NCBI RefSeq assembly: GCF_037076555.1
Contig: NZ_AP029023.1
Location: 1,550,001-1,614,000 of the forward strand
DNA: 64,000 nucleotides
Source of the DNA: Methylophilus sp. DW102
Lineage (GTDB): Bacteria; Pseudomonadota; Gammaproteobacteria; Burkholderiales; Methylophilaceae
Direction: 5' to 3'
Made by a program: the position numbers and the translations under genes. Under the pieces are notes generated by a model, which made no database searches, was not told the DNA's origin, and worked only from the letters and a program-made list of their open reading frames with translations. This document shows positions 48,294-58,695 of the stretch, piece after piece. The number at the start of each line of letters is the position of its first letter. Positions within the stretch are counted from its first letter, which is position 1.

Positions 48294-50798
48294 TCAATTG
48301 TAAGTACCTGTTCGGGATAGAGGTCGTGTGGCTTTGTTTTGAGTTGCTTCATACAGATTGAAATCAGCCACCAGATCAGACAATTGGCTGGCTTGTTCAA
48401 CTAAAGACTCGGCTGCGGCCGCCGCCTCTTCAACTAACGCTGCATTTTGCTGCGTCACATCGTCCATGCTAGTGATGGCTTGGTTAACACTATCAATTCC
48501 TGAGGTTTGTTCAATCGAGGCTTCAGAAATTTCACTGATAATATCGCTGACGCGCTTGACTGACTGCACAATCTCCACCATGGTTTGACCGGCACCTTCG
48601 ACCAGTTGTGTACCTTCCGTGGTTTTATTGACAGAGTCAGCAATCAGATCCTTGATTTCTCTGGCAGCACTTGCAGAGCGTTGTGCCAGATTACGCACCT
48701 CTCCAGCCACAACAGCAAACCCTTTACCTTGTTCGCCAGCACGCGCAGCCTCAACCGCCGCATTCAATGCCAGAATATTAGTTTGGAAGGCAATCCCATC
48801 AATCACTGAAATGATATCTTCAATCTTACGCGCGCTTTGACTGATCGCAGTCATGGTATCCACGACCTGATTCACTACTTCCCCACCACGCTCAGCCACT
48901 TTGGAAGCCGCCTCTGCCATTCGGTTGGCCTGCAATGCATTCTCAGCATTTTGCTTCACCGTTGCAGCCAGTTGGCTCATACTGGAGGAGGTTTCCTGCA
49001 AGCTGTGCGCTTGTCTTTCTGTGCGCGTAGATAAATCAATATTGCCCGTTGAAATTTCATTGGCTGCACTATTGATCGTGGTGGTGGCCTCTTTGACTTG
49101 CAACAGAATTTCAGACACACGGTCCATTAAGCGATTGATACCGTTGGACAAACTAAGTATCTGATCCGTTTTACCATGCAAGTCTATGCGTGCGGTCATG
49201 TCTCCGTGCTGTGCCGCTTCCAGTAATTGCTCAGTAGATAGCACGGCCTCCATCAAGCCTGTTTCAGCACGTTTCTGCTGAGTAATATCTGTTGCAAACT
49301 TCACAACCTTGATGGGTTTCCCATGCTCATCAAGCACAGGGTTATAACTCGCTTGGAGCCAAATTTCCTGGCCGTGTTTATCTATCCGTTTAAACACACC
49401 CTGCATGAATTCGCCGCGACCAAGGCGATGCCAAAAGTTTTTATACTCCATTGCATGACGCTCTTCCAGTGGCATAAACATACTGTGATGTTTGCCAATC
49501 AGTTCCGCCGCTTGATAACCCACGACTTGCATGAAATTTGCGTTCACTTTAGTAATATGACCATCCAGCGAAAACTCTATCGTTCCTAATGAGCGTTGGA
49601 TAGCGGTCATTTGCCATTGGTTATCGATATCACGCAGGCGCTGCTCAGTCACATCAATCGCATACTTGACTATTTTGTAGGGCTTGCCATTCAAGTCTAA
49701 AATCGGATTGTAGCTGGCTTGCAACCATAGTGGGTTGCCATTCGCCGCGACACGTTGATAAACACCCGCTTGTGTGTTTCCTTGAGCCAGCTTTTGCCAA
49801 AATTGCGCATACTCAGTGGATTGTTGAACGTCGCTCGGAACAAACATTTTATGATGCTTGCCCACAACAGCGCTTTTCTGATAACCAACAGTATTTAAGA
49901 AGTTATCATTGGCATCCAGAATATTGCCTTGCAGGTCAAACTCAATCACAGCCATGATTTGCCGAATGGCGGACAACTGGCTGGCCAAGTCTAAGTCTCG
50001 CGCCTTTTGCTGTGTGATATCAGTAGCAAATTTAATGATCTTCAACGGCTTGCCGTCACTGTCTAAAATAGGATTATAGGTCGCCTGTAACCAGACCTCT
50101 TGTCCATTTTTCGCAATGCGTTTGTAGATCCCCGATTTAAACTCACCTCTGGCAAGATCTTGCCAAAATCTGATGTAGTCCGAGGAGCTGGCTTCTGAGT
50201 GTGGCATGAAAATGCGATGATGTTTACCAACCACTTCAGCAGCATCGTAACCGGTCACCCGCGCAAAGTTCTGATTCAATGCCAGAATCGTGCCATCCAG
50301 CGAAAATTCAATGACTCCAAGCACCCGGTTTAAGGCATCAATTTGGCCCTGGCTCTCAAGCTCACGTGCCTTAAGCGCGGTGATGAGACTAAAGTAGTTG
50401 ACGATTTTCACCACTTGCCCGTCTTGGTTTTTTAACGGGATAAAGCTGCCTTCAATCCAATCTTCGCGGTTTCCTTTGCTTAAGCGTTTAAATTGGCCCG
50501 TCTGAGCCTCTCCATTGCAAAGCTTTTGCCAAAACTGCTTATGCTCTGGCGCATCAAGGTTTCCCAATGGCAGGAACATGCGATGATGCTGACCGAGCAC
50601 TTCGTCACGCGTATAACCGGTTAAGTCTAAAAATGTTTGATTGGCATCAAGCACGTTCCCATCTAAATCGTACTCGATCATCGCCACGACGCGATGGAGG
50701 GCCTCCATCCTGTTCAAGCGTTCTAGATCCAAATCACTGAGTTGAGAATGATGAGATCCAGTCATCCATTGCTTGAGTATGCCTAGCCAGGTTCTCAT
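48294..50798 (-). CDS. Soluble chemoreceptor with four PAS domains (BdlA-like)
   Basis: An 834-residue receptor with no membrane segment. Four tandem PAS-PAC units of ~122 residues each show [20 protein letters not shown], then GYxxxEVxGKHHxxFMP, FWQxLxxGEF and [20 protein letters not shown]. The arrangement resembles BdlA of Pseudomonas and Aer2-like cytoplasmic receptors. A short HAMP-like linker leads to the signalling hairpin [20 protein letters not shown]. The tail SRTGTYN lacks a tether pentapeptide. Bound cofactor (haem or flavin) cannot be read with certainty. Its leader contains a hairpin and a small ORF, described separately. Confidence 0.92.
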   Translation of the reverse strand: MRTWLGILKQWMTGSHHSQLSDLDLERLNRMEALHRVVAMIEYDLDGNVLDANQTFLDLTGYTRDEVLGQHHRMFLPLGNLDAPEHKQFWQKLCNGEAQTGQFKRLSKGNREDWIEGSFIPLKNQDGQVVKIVNYFSLITALKARELESQGQIDALNRVLGVIEFSLDGTILALNQNFARVTGYDAAEVVGKHHRIFMPHSEASSSDYIRFWQDLARGEFKSGIYKRIAKNGQEVWLQATYNPILDSDGKPLKIIKFATDITQQKARDLDLASQLSAIRQIMAVIEFDLQGNILDANDNFLNTVGYQKSAVVGKHHKMFVPSDVQQSTEYAQFWQKLAQGNTQAGVYQRVAANGNPLWLQASYNPILDLNGKPYKIVKYAIDVTEQRLRDIDNQWQMTAIQRSLGTIEFSLDGHITKVNANFMQVVGYQAAELIGKHHSMFMPLEERHAMEYKNFWHRLGRGEFMQGVFKRIDKHGQEIWLQASYNPVLDEHGKPIKVVKFATDITQQKRAETGLMEAVLSTEQLLEAAQHGDMTARIDLHGKTDQILSLSNGINRLMDRVSEILLQVKEATTTINSAANEISTGNIDLSTRTERQAHSLQETSSSMSQLAATVKQNAENALQANRMAEAASKVAERGGEVVNQVVDTMTAISQSARKIEDIISVIDGIAFQTNILALNAAVEAARAGEQGKGFAVVAGEVRNLAQRSASAAREIKDLIADSVNKTTEGTQLVEGAGQTMVEIVQSVKRVSDIISEISEASIEQTSGIDSVNQAITSMDDVTQQNAALVEEAAAAAESLVEQASQLSDLVADFNLYEATQNKATRPLSRTGTYN

Positions 50799-50820
50799 TG
50801 TATTTCTACCTTCAAAATGA

Positions 50821-50843
50821 CAAAGCCCTGCAACAGGACTTTG
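50821..50843 (-). other. Leader hairpin before the four-PAS receptor
   Basis: On the minus strand CAAAGTCCTG / CAGGGCTTTG forms a 10-bp stem (one U-G pair) with loop TTG. It ends ~22 nt before the receptor ATG. It lacks a T tail, so it is not a typical terminator. Confidence 0.5.
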
Positions 50844-50856
50844 AAATCACAACTTT

Positions 50857-50943
50857 TTACCACAGAGGATAACCGCTCAATAAGGAGGCCCACAATTTCA
50901 GGCCTTCAATTATTTTTTCTATCATTGCAGGACATCTGATCAT
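50857..50943 (-). CDS. 28-codon small ORF with perfect but sequestered ribosome site
   Basis: Between two receptor genes, ATG 50943 follows an ideal ribosome site AAGGAGGTG at 6-nt spacing, 29 nt after the upstream receptor stop. The product begins MIRCPAMIEKIIEGLKLW and ends GYPLW with TAA, a short amphipathic peptide. The ribosome site lies in the 5' arm of a long-range stem whose 3' arm is inside the end of this ORF, so translation and folding should compete. It may be a leader peptide or a real small protein; no homologue is known to me. Confidence 0.45.
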   Translation of the reverse strand: MIRCPAMIEKIIEGLKLWASLLSGYPLW

Positions 50944-50966
50944 GTTGCACCTCCTTGTATTGAGCG
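50874..50966 (-). promoter_or_regulatory. Long-range stem masking a Shine-Dalgarno
   Basis: On the minus strand CGCTCAATACAAGGAGG (50966-50950) pairs with CCTCCTTATTGAGCG (50888-50874): 9 bp, a CA bulge, then 6 bp, enclosing 61 nt. The AGGAGG of the small ORF is paired with CCTCCT. The structure sits in the leader of the four-PAS receptor. Confidence 0.6.
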
Positions 50967-50972
50967 CTCACA

Positions 50973-53582
50973 TTAAAACTCTTCCCACTCCTGGTCATCC
51001 GTGCCGGTTTTTGCGGCTTTGACTGGCGCATGATTGACCGCAGCTACCGTCGGTTTGGCTTTGCTTACCGCAGGTGCGGCCGCCACTTTGCTTGTCATCG
51101 TCGGGCGGCTGACAGCACTGCTTTGGCTCACGCCACGTAATTTAAATCGATTCACGGTATCCATCAGCGTCGCAGCCTGCTCTACCAGCGATTCTGCTGC
51201 CGCAGCGGCTTCTTCAACCAAGGCAGCATTCTGCTGTGTGACTTCATCCATGTGATTGACCGCGTCATTCACCTGGTTAATGCCTGAGCTTTGCTCTGCA
51301 GACGCCGCGGTGATTTCACTCATGATGTCGGTCACACGTTGTACGGAAGTGACCACCTCATGCATGGTTACACCAGCACTTTCCACCAGTTTGGTGCCTT
51401 CAGTGGTTTTGCTGACGGAGTCAGTAATCAGCTCCTTGATCTCTTTGGCAGCACTGGCAGAGCGTTGAGCCAGGTTACGCACCTCACCAGCGACCACGGC
51501 AAAGCCTCTACCCTGCTCACCTGCACGGGCAGCCTCAACTGCGGCGTTCAATGCCAAAATGTTGGTCTGGAAGGCAATGCCATCAATGACAGAAATAATG
51601 TCCTCAATTTTGCGCGCACTTTCGTTGATCGCGCTCATGGTAGTCACTACATTGCCAACGACATCGCCACCACGAAGCGCCACTTGTGAAGCTGCTTCAG
51701 CCATTTGGTTGGCCTGGCGGGCATTTTCGGCGTTCTGTCTAACGGTTGATGCCAGTTCTTCCATGCTGGAAGCTGTCTCTTCCAGATTAGAGGCTTGCTG
51801 TTCAGTGCGGCTGGACAAATCATTATTGCCACTGGAAATTTCATGAGCTGCCGTATTAATCGTTTCGCCCGCTTCACGCACACGCAACAAAATATCGCTA
51901 AACGTGTCCAGGAGCTGGTTAATGGCTTCCATCGTTTTGACGGCAGAACCTTTTGCACGATTCGCATCCAGTCTTGTAGACAAATCACCATCCACGGCAT
52001 TTTCAACCACAGATTTCATTTCGTTTTCAAGACGTTTTTCCTCGGTCAAATTGACCCACTCCACCACGCTGCCAATACGTTCGCCTTGCTCATCAATGAG
52101 AGGATTTGCAGTGAGTCTGAAAAACATCTCGCCAATCGGTAACTCAGCAACATGCTTGCCCTTCAGGCTTGCCAGTAAATTGCGTTGATGCGCAGGACTT
52201 TTGTGGAACAGATCAAAGTTCTGCCCAATCAACTTGTCTGGGTCAAAAGATGGGAAGATGGCTCTGAACGTATCAGCAGCCTCGCGCATTAAGCTCAAGG
52301 TTGTTGGATTCATATAGGTAATGACACCATCGTTATCCGCAACCATCAAGTTGTTAGAGGAAGACTCCAACGCTTGCTTGATCATCGAAGCTTCTCTGGA
52401 CTTTTCTTTTTGCTGTTTGTCTGCCAGCACTGCTTTGGTGATGTCAGTAGCATATTTAACTACTTTCATCGGCTTACCATCTAACCCTAAAATGGGGTTA
52501 TAAGATGCCTGCACCCATATATCCTTACCATTTTTAGTATAGCGATGATAAACCCCTTCATCGTACTGACCGCTACTTAACTTTTCCCAGAAAACTTTAT
52601 ACTCAGGGCTATTCTTGTAACGCTCACTAACAAAAATGCTATGGTTCTTACCAACCACCTCAGCCAGTGAGTACTCTGTAAGTTTTAGGAAGTTGTCATT
52701 GGCATGCAAAATATTGCCTTGGAGGTCAAATTCAATGACTCCCTGTACCTTGTTAATCGCAGCCACCTTACCCTGAAAGTCAATTTCTCGCTGCTTTTCT
52801 TCAGTAATACAGTACGAATAGACTTTGACCTTGGCTAATTGGCCGCTCGCATCTGGGATAGGCACATAGCTGGAACTAAACCAGTACTCTTTGCCAGACT
52901 TTGCCACTCGGCAGATTTCCAGTTTTGCATTCTGCCCCTTGTTCAATTTTTCCCACATTTGCTTGTACTGATCGCTTTGTGCGGTAGAAGCCTTGAGCAA
53001 CATGGACACATGCTTGCCGATCACCTCTTCACGGCGAAACTCAAGCGGGGTCAGAAAAACATCATTACATTCGAGAATATGTCCTTGCAAGTCACATTCC
53101 ATGACACCAAAACATTGGTTTAGTGCGTGCTCTTCCTCTTGCAGGATGATGTTGCGCAGCTTGTCTGCTGTAATGTCTGTCAGGTAAGCAACCACTTTGC
53201 GCAGCTGGTTGCCTTGCATCACTGGGGCGTAATACCCTTGAAACCAGACATCCTTGCCCTCTTTGTTGATCAGTTTAAAGCTACCCACTTGCGATTTGCC
53301 ACTGCCTAAGGCACTCCAGAATTGTTCATATTCTGGTTTTTCTGTATAAACACCAGCCAACAGGGCGCGATGATGCTTGCCGACCAGCTCATTGGCTGCG
53401 TATTTTAAAGAGTGGCACAGATTCTCGTTCACATGGCTGATTTCACCCTTGTCATTTAACTCAACAATGGCACGTGCCTTGTTGATTTCTGACTTCAGGG
53501 CACTAAATTCAGCCACCTGATTCAACACATTCTGATAGCCCCTTGTGTTTGCTGCCAATTTGTTGATGATTGTAGAAAACAT
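50973..53582 (-). CDS. Soluble chemoreceptor with multiple PAS domains
   Basis: An 869-residue receptor with no membrane helix. ATG 53582 has ribosome site AAGGGG; an in-frame upstream codon is unlikely. At least three PAS-PAC units are seen: [40 protein letters not shown] and [21 protein letters not shown] further different PAS ([18 protein letters not shown] with [19 protein letters not shown]) resembles haem- or quinone-type PAS of Aer2-like receptors. The signalling hairpin has [15 protein letters not shown] and the C-terminus ends QEWEEF, a CheR/CheB tether. It is 90 bp downstream of cheW, so it may be in the cheA operon. Confidence 0.92.
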   Translation of the reverse strand: MFSTIINKLAANTRGYQNVLNQVAEFSALKSEINKARAIVELNDKGEISHVNENLCHSLKYAANELVGKHHRALLAGVYTEKPEYEQFWSALGSGKSQVGSFKLINKEGKDVWFQGYYAPVMQGNQLRKVVAYLTDITADKLRNIILQEEEHALNQCFGVMECDLQGHILECNDVFLTPLEFRREEVIGKHVSMLLKASTAQSDQYKQMWEKLNKGQNAKLEICRVAKSGKEYWFSSSYVPIPDASGQLAKVKVYSYCITEEKQREIDFQGKVAAINKVQGVIEFDLQGNILHANDNFLKLTEYSLAEVVGKNHSIFVSERYKNSPEYKVFWEKLSSGQYDEGVYHRYTKNGKDIWVQASYNPILGLDGKPMKVVKYATDITKAVLADKQQKEKSREASMIKQALESSSNNLMVADNDGVITYMNPTTLSLMREAADTFRAIFPSFDPDKLIGQNFDLFHKSPAHQRNLLASLKGKHVAELPIGEMFFRLTANPLIDEQGERIGSVVEWVNLTEEKRLENEMKSVVENAVDGDLSTRLDANRAKGSAVKTMEAINQLLDTFSDILLRVREAGETINTAAHEISSGNNDLSSRTEQQASNLEETASSMEELASTVRQNAENARQANQMAEAASQVALRGGDVVGNVVTTMSAINESARKIEDIISVIDGIAFQTNILALNAAVEAARAGEQGRGFAVVAGEVRNLAQRSASAAKEIKELITDSVSKTTEGTKLVESAGVTMHEVVTSVQRVTDIMSEITAASAEQSSGINQVNDAVNHMDEVTQQNAALVEEAAAAAESLVEQAATLMDTVNRFKLRGVSQSSAVSRPTMTSKVAAAPAVSKAKPTVAAVNHAPVKAAKTGTDDQEWEEF

Positions 53583-53672
53583 GGTTGTTACCCCTTGCAA
53601 AAGATCTCTATGAAACGAGTTGCAATTTTTATAATAATTATTGTGTCAATGCTTTAATTGCATTCTCTCTAT

Positions 53673-54188
53673 TTAATTTACGGCAGCATCCATCAGTTGC
53701 ATTTCGTCACTGGTCATGAGTTTCTCAATATCCACCAGGATCAGCATTTCCTGCTCAATAGTGGCCAGGCCCACAATGTATTTGGTGTCGATACGGGTGA
53801 CCAGCGTGGGGACCTCGCGCAAATGTTCATCGCGCAATTCACGGACATCAGACACACCATCCACCACGATGCCAACGATGCGGCCATTCAGATTCAGAAT
53901 GATGACGACAGTAAACTCGTCATACTCCACTTTGCCCAGATTGAACTTGATACGTAAATCGACAATCGGCACAATTTTGCCGCGCAGATTGATCACGCCC
54001 TTGATAAACGATGGCAGATTGGCAATTTGCGTCACGGCATCGTAGCCACGGATTTCTTGCACCTTGAGGATTTCAATCCCATATTGCTCGCTGCCAAGCA
54101 CAAAGGTCAGGTACTCGCCGGCCGCCGTTTTCAGGCTGCCGCCAGTGTTATTGGCCGATGTATTTGCTAATTCTGTTGTTGTGCTCAT
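53673..54188 (-). CDS. cheW: CheW, receptor-kinase coupling protein
   Basis: A 171-residue adaptor that links receptors to CheA. It has the conserved [47 protein letters not shown] and the VVDGVSDV block. The N-terminal ~20 residues ([14 protein letters not shown]) are a flexible leader. It is 12 bp after cheA and shares its operon. It is the only CheW in the window, so all seven receptors probably share it. Confidence 0.97.
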   Translation of the reverse strand: MSTTTELANTSANNTGGSLKTAAGEYLTFVLGSEQYGIEILKVQEIRGYDAVTQIANLPSFIKGVINLRGKIVPIVDLRIKFNLGKVEYDEFTVVIILNLNGRIVGIVVDGVSDVRELRDEHLREVPTLVTRIDTKYIVGLATIEQEMLILVDIEKLMTSDEMQLMDAAVN

Positions 54189-54200
54189 TGCATATACTCC

Positions 54201-56609
54201 TTATGCATTGATATGTGTTTGTGAAGTCGAATAGTTCTGGTTGGAAAATGCCAATCCACCAGTCACATAATTGGTTGTCTGACCCATCTGAATAATGGCT
54301 GGCACATCCAGAATCAATGCCACCGAGCCATCGCCCATAATGGTGGCGCCAGAAACACCGGGAATCCGCTTGAAGTTGGTTTCCAGGCTCTTGATCACCA
54401 CTTGCTGCTGACCAACCAGACGGTCTACAAACAGGGCAGATTTCTTGCCATCGGCTTCCAGAATCAGCAAGACACCATCAGTCGGATTGGTGATCTGGGT
54501 AGGATGGTTAAACAAGGCATGCAAGGCGATAATCGGCAGATACTCTCCACGGACATGCACCATCAGCCCCTCGCCTGTGACCGTTTTCAGGTCTTCTGCA
54601 CGAGGTTGCAAGGTTTCAACAATCAGGTTCAGTGGCACCACATAGACGCTCTTGTCCAGCGACACCGACATGCCATCGAGGATGGCCAGCGTCAGTGGCA
54701 AGGAAATCGAGATGGTCGTGCCATAGCCCAGCGCTGAGCGGATTTCAATATTGCCGCCCATGGCGGTGATATTCCGTTTCACCACATCCATGCCGACCCC
54801 GCGGCCAGACACATCGGTCACCACCTCAGCGGTAGAAAAGCCCGGGGCAAAAATCAAACTATAAACGTCAGCGTCAGACATGCTTTCACTGACTGGCAAG
54901 CCGTTAGACATGGCTTTAGCCAGAATCTTGTCGCGGTTGAGGCCGCCACCATCATCGGTGACTTCAATCACGATGCTGCCGCCTTTGTGTGCCGCAGACA
55001 GGGTCAACGTGCCATTCTCGGCTTTGCCTAGCTGTTTACGCACTTCCGGTTTTTCAATACCATGGTCTACACTGTTACGCACCAAATGGGTCAGAGGATC
55101 CACAATCCGCTCAATCAGGCTCTTGTCGAGCTCTGTCGTGGCACCGCTAGTGACAAAGTCCACTTTTTTGCCCAACTTGCCGGCCAGGTCGCGCACCATA
55201 CGAGGGAAGCGTGAGAACACGAAGTCCATCGGCATCATGCGGATAGACATCACGGACTCTTGCAGGTCACGCGTGTTACGGGTCAGTTGGCTGACACTAT
55301 TAATCAGTGCTTCGTTATCCACAGGATCCAGTGCATTGACACGCTGTTCAATCATGGCCTGGGTAATCACCAGTTCGCCAACCAGGTTAATCAACTGGTC
55401 AACTTTTTCAATCCCGACACGGATGGAGCTGCTTTCTGCATTTTGTGCCGCCGCCGGTTTATCGGACTCACGGCGTTGTTGTGATCTGCGGTCCTCTTTC
55501 ACCTCTTTCGGTGCGGCTTCAGCGACTTGTGCAGGCGCCGATGTTGCCGCAGCTTGCGCTGCGACGGCAGTCTCGTCACCGATCAATTGTGCTTTGGGGG
55601 CATCTGGATGTGGCTTGAATGGGGCAAAGAAGCCGTAACCATCCTCCTGACGCTCCTCATTATTAGTGCCAAACAGGCCATAGCCCATTTCTTCAGCCAC
55701 CTGAACTTTGCCATTACCAGTCACTTCTGCAGCGACCGGCTGAACCGGGGCGGCCTCCGCTGTTGCTTCAGGCTTGATAATCGGATCATCATCGAAGAAG
55801 CCATAGCCCAGATCTTCCTCAACGGGTGCGGCAACCGCGACGGCAGGCGCAGGCTCTGGTGCGGCGGCGGCTTCTGGCGCTTTGGCGGTCTCGCTCGCTA
55901 CCTGAATCACCAGTGCGTCAGGGTCTACAATAAAGGAGCAAATCGAAACAATGTCGTCTGCGCTCGAATCGGTTTTAACCAACAGTGCATGTGAGCCTGG
56001 CGCACGCTGATACACGGCCACCTCACCTAACAAGGCTAACTCGTCTTTCAAGTTTGCCAAGTCGCGCTCGGTAACTACCGGCAAGCCGACGTCATATAAG
56101 GTGATGCCTTTGGCTTTTTCATCTTCACTGACAGACAAGGCTGGCTTTTCAGCACCGACGACCAACACTTCCGGCTCTGGTGTCGCAGCTGCAATGACAG
56201 GGTCTTCGGGAATGGCGCTTTTGCCTTCAGACAAGGACTTCAGCATCATGGAGACATCGCCGACTTGCTCAGCATCTACTGCTGAACCATGTCTATGCCC
56301 ATCCAGTTGCATCTTGATCACGTCTTTGGCGGCCAAAAAGGCGTCCACATGCTCTGTGGTCAATGCCATTTCCTGCTTGCGAATCTTATCAAGCAGGTTT
56401 TCCAGAACATGGGTAATCTCTGCCATGTCCATAAAGCCAAACGTTGCCGCGCCCCCTTTGATTGAGTGCGCAGCACGGAAAATCGCGTTTAACTGCTCGA
56501 TATCAGGTGACTCTACGTCAATATCAAGCAACAGGCGCTCTGCTTCGGCCAATAACTCTTCAGCCTCGTCAAAGAACACCTCATAAAACTGGCTCATATC
56601 CACTGTCAT
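54201..56609 (-). CDS. cheA: CheA, chemotaxis histidine kinase
   Basis: An 802-residue kinase. Residues ~5-110 are the Hpt domain, with phospho-His48 in RAAHSIKGGAATFGF. A long linker follows with a P2-like segment (ITLYDVGLPVVTERDL) and three GYG(F/L)F motifs. Then come the dimerisation helices (VDQLINLVGELVITQAMIEQ), the ATP domain (LVRNSVDHGIE, GRGVGMDVVKRNI) and the CheW-like regulatory domain (VYVVPLNLIVETLQP). It autophosphorylates in response to receptors and passes phosphate to CheY and CheB. It is 30 bp after the CheY gene at 56640 and 12 bp before cheW. Confidence 0.97.
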   Translation of the reverse strand: MTVDMSQFYEVFFDEAEELLAEAERLLLDIDVESPDIEQLNAIFRAAHSIKGGAATFGFMDMAEITHVLENLLDKIRKQEMALTTEHVDAFLAAKDVIKMQLDGHRHGSAVDAEQVGDVSMMLKSLSEGKSAIPEDPVIAAATPEPEVLVVGAEKPALSVSEDEKAKGITLYDVGLPVVTERDLANLKDELALLGEVAVYQRAPGSHALLVKTDSSADDIVSICSFIVDPDALVIQVASETAKAPEAAAAPEPAPAVAVAAPVEEDLGYGFFDDDPIIKPEATAEAAPVQPVAAEVTGNGKVQVAEEMGYGLFGTNNEERQEDGYGFFAPFKPHPDAPKAQLIGDETAVAAQAAATSAPAQVAEAAPKEVKEDRRSQQRRESDKPAAAQNAESSSIRVGIEKVDQLINLVGELVITQAMIEQRVNALDPVDNEALINSVSQLTRNTRDLQESVMSIRMMPMDFVFSRFPRMVRDLAGKLGKKVDFVTSGATTELDKSLIERIVDPLTHLVRNSVDHGIEKPEVRKQLGKAENGTLTLSAAHKGGSIVIEVTDDGGGLNRDKILAKAMSNGLPVSESMSDADVYSLIFAPGFSTAEVVTDVSGRGVGMDVVKRNITAMGGNIEIRSALGYGTTISISLPLTLAILDGMSVSLDKSVYVVPLNLIVETLQPRAEDLKTVTGEGLMVHVRGEYLPIIALHALFNHPTQITNPTDGVLLILEADGKKSALFVDRLVGQQQVVIKSLETNFKRIPGVSGATIMGDGSVALILDVPAIIQMGQTTNYVTGGLAFSNQNYSTSQTHINA

Positions 56610-56639
56610 TGTTTACTCCAGTCCCTTAACCTTGTGCCC

Positions 56640-57008
56640 TTAGGCACCAATTACTTTTTGTACAACTTCAATCAGACGTTTTGGATCAAATGGTTTGACC
56701 AACCAGCCATTTGCACCAGCCGCTTTGCCTTTTGCCTTCATTTCGTCTGATGACTCAGTGGTCAGCATCAAAATAGGCACCTTCTGGTAAGAAGCCAATG
56801 TACGCAGGTTGGTGATCAGCGTTAGCCCATCCATCACGGGCATGTTCTGATCCGTCAAAACCAGGTCAACGGTTTTCTCTTTTGCTTTGTTCAAGCCATC
56901 CTGACCATCGACCGCCTGTACCACATCATAGCCAGCCGCTTTCAGGCTAAAAGCCACCATTTGACGCAATGATCCGGAGTCGTCTACTGTTAAAATTGTT
57001 TTCGCCAT
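56640..57008 (-). CDS. cheY: CheY-like response regulator (second copy)
   Basis: A 122-residue single receiver domain: LTVDDSGSLRQMVAF, phospho-acceptor Asp in LVLTDQNMPVMDGLT, TTESSDEMKAKGKAAG and WLVKPFDPKRLIEV. It resembles the CheY proteins encoded just before cheA in many proteobacteria, which often act as phosphate sinks or in a complex with their own phosphatase. It differs clearly from the CheY at 29335-29733. It lies 44 bp after the CheZ-like gene and 30 bp before cheA. Confidence 0.95.
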   Translation of the reverse strand: MAKTILTVDDSGSLRQMVAFSLKAAGYDVVQAVDGQDGLNKAKEKTVDLVLTDQNMPVMDGLTLITNLRTLASYQKVPILMLTTESSDEMKAKGKAAGANGWLVKPFDPKRLIEVVQKVIGA

Positions 57009-57052
57009 GTTTGATTCGCCTTTTTCACTAATTTTGTAAAACGCCGCTGTGA

Positions 57053-57595
57053 CTAAAATAAATCGATATCACCGGTTGCCAAGTCCTGCTGGTTCACTGA
57101 CTTGCGTAAATTGCCGGTCAAATGCTGGCTACCCTGATCAAAATTCTGGTTCAATTGCTGAATGAAGCTTCTGATTTCCTCATGCTCGTCATCCGCTGCC
57201 ATCGGAAACTGATGGCTGGATAACTCATGTAACAGCACTTTTAAGCCGTTCACCCGATTAATCGTCCGTTGCAGCAATTGATTGGTCATGTCCTGAAACT
57301 GCATGCCAGTCACCACTTTATTCACTTCCTGACCAATATTGTCCTGAAACACCTGCAACTGCTGCATTTCTTCAGGCTGCAACTTGCCGGCCTCTACCAA
57401 TAACTGGAGGGCAGACTGTTGCTCCATTAACTGGGCATACACATTCATAAAGCTGGCACTGAGCTTTTCAATCGCCTCATTGAGCAAAAAGCTGGTTTGC
57501 TGTAAATCGGTTTCGATTTCGAGCAAATGCCAATCACCATGGTGCGAAACTGCAGCCAGTAACTCTCTTAGTTCTTCTATGGGCAATGTTTTCAT
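57053..57595 (-). CDS. CheZ-like putative CheY phosphatase
   Basis: A 180-residue, almost entirely helical protein. The segment QFQDMTNQLLQR (99-110) mirrors the CheZ catalytic helix DFQDLTGQ, keeping the Asp (102) and Gln (106) that act in CheZ. The C-terminus ends GDIDLF, identical to the CheD tail and similar in character to CheY-binding peptides. ATG 57595 was chosen over an in-frame TTG because AGGA lies at the right distance. It is directly upstream of the second cheY, so that CheY-P is the probable substrate. The assignment rests on motif and context. Confidence 0.7.
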   Translation of the reverse strand: MKTLPIEELRELLAAVSHHGDWHLLEIETDLQQTSFLLNEAIEKLSASFMNVYAQLMEQQSALQLLVEAGKLQPEEMQQLQVFQDNIGQEVNKVVTGMQFQDMTNQLLQRTINRVNGLKVLLHELSSHQFPMAADDEHEEIRSFIQQLNQNFDQGSQHLTGNLRKSVNQQDLATGDIDLF

Positions 57596-57691
57596 AGTGG
57601 TCCTATCTTGCCTGATTCCCCTGATTTTCAATCAAGAAATAAGCATCATAAAAATGACTTATTTCTTGCGCTTTTACCGTTCCCTGTTTTT

Positions 57692-58636
57692 TTACTCCGC
57701 AGGTGTATCGGCGGTTTTCTGCAATGCATCGACTTGCGAATGGTCTTTCTCACTGACAGAAATTTTTTCGTTATCCTTGAGTAAATCCTCTTCTGCTTCT
57801 TTGTTCATCACGATCAGACTGATCCGGCGGTTAATAGGATTGAACGGATTTTCCTTGTCCATCATGATGGCCGAGCCCATGCCAACCACACGCAATAACT
57901 TGGTCTCATCCATGCCGCCGGCAATCAGCTCTCGCCTTGAAGCATTGGCACGGTCGGCTGAGAGCTCCCAGTTACTGTAGCCCTGATCACCGCTGGCATA
58001 AGGCGTGGCATCGGTATGCCCAGACAGGCTGATTTTGTTATCCACGCCATTGAGTGTTTTACCAATCTCTCGCAAAATTTTCTTGGCGTAAGGTTGCAAG
58101 TCAGCGCGTGCGTTTTCAAACATCGGGCGATTCTGTTCGTCGATAATTTGTACGCGCAGGCCTTCCGCTGTCATATCCAGTTTTAATTGGGATTTGAATT
58201 GCTTGAGCTCAGGATTTTCATCAATCGCCTGTTCAATCTTGGCCTTGATTTCTTCCAGCTTGGCTTTTTCTGCCTTCTTGAGGACTTCTTTTAACTCTTC
58301 TTCCTTAATCGTTTTGTTACGACCAGGGTCGCCATCGACCGGCTTCACCTGACCTTGCTTAAGTGTCACATCCTTGCCGCCGGTATTTTTCAAGGCGGAA
58401 TCACTGGCACCCACGCCCGGGCCCATGAGCACGACTTTGAGCGGGGTTTTAAAGTATTCAGAAATGCCTTCACGTTGTGCTTTAGAGGTGGAGCCGAGCA
58501 GCCACATCAGCAAAAAGAACGCCATCATCGCCGTCACAAAGTCGGCGTAAGCGATTTTCCAGGCACCCCCGTGATGACCGCCGCCGCCTTTCTTGATTTT
58601 TTTAACGATAATGGGGGCAATATGTTCTTCTGCCAT
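57692..58636 (-). CDS. motB: MotB, flagellar stator protein
   Basis: A 314-residue stator subunit. After the cytoplasmic start IVKKIKKGGGGHHGGAWK comes one membrane helix with the proton-binding Asp in IAYADFVTAMMAFFLLMW. A plug/linker of charged helix follows (EELKEVLKKAEKAKLEEI), then an OmpA-like peptidoglycan-binding domain (LSGHTDATPYASG, NWELSADRANASRREL, NPINRRISLIV). The YADFV form is typical of H+-driven MotB. It is 59 bp after motA. Confidence 0.97.
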   Translation of the reverse strand: MAEEHIAPIIVKKIKKGGGGHHGGAWKIAYADFVTAMMAFFLLMWLLGSTSKAQREGISEYFKTPLKVVLMGPGVGASDSALKNTGGKDVTLKQGQVKPVDGDPGRNKTIKEEELKEVLKKAEKAKLEEIKAKIEQAIDENPELKQFKSQLKLDMTAEGLRVQIIDEQNRPMFENARADLQPYAKKILREIGKTLNGVDNKISLSGHTDATPYASGDQGYSNWELSADRANASRRELIAGGMDETKLLRVVGMGSAIMMDKENPFNPINRRISLIVMNKEAEEDLLKDNEKISVSEKDHSQVDALQKTADTPAE

Positions 58637-58695
58637 TTTCGTGGTCCTCTAGGATTGGTCCTGTGCTTTATTTGGATTGATCTTGTTTGCCAGGC

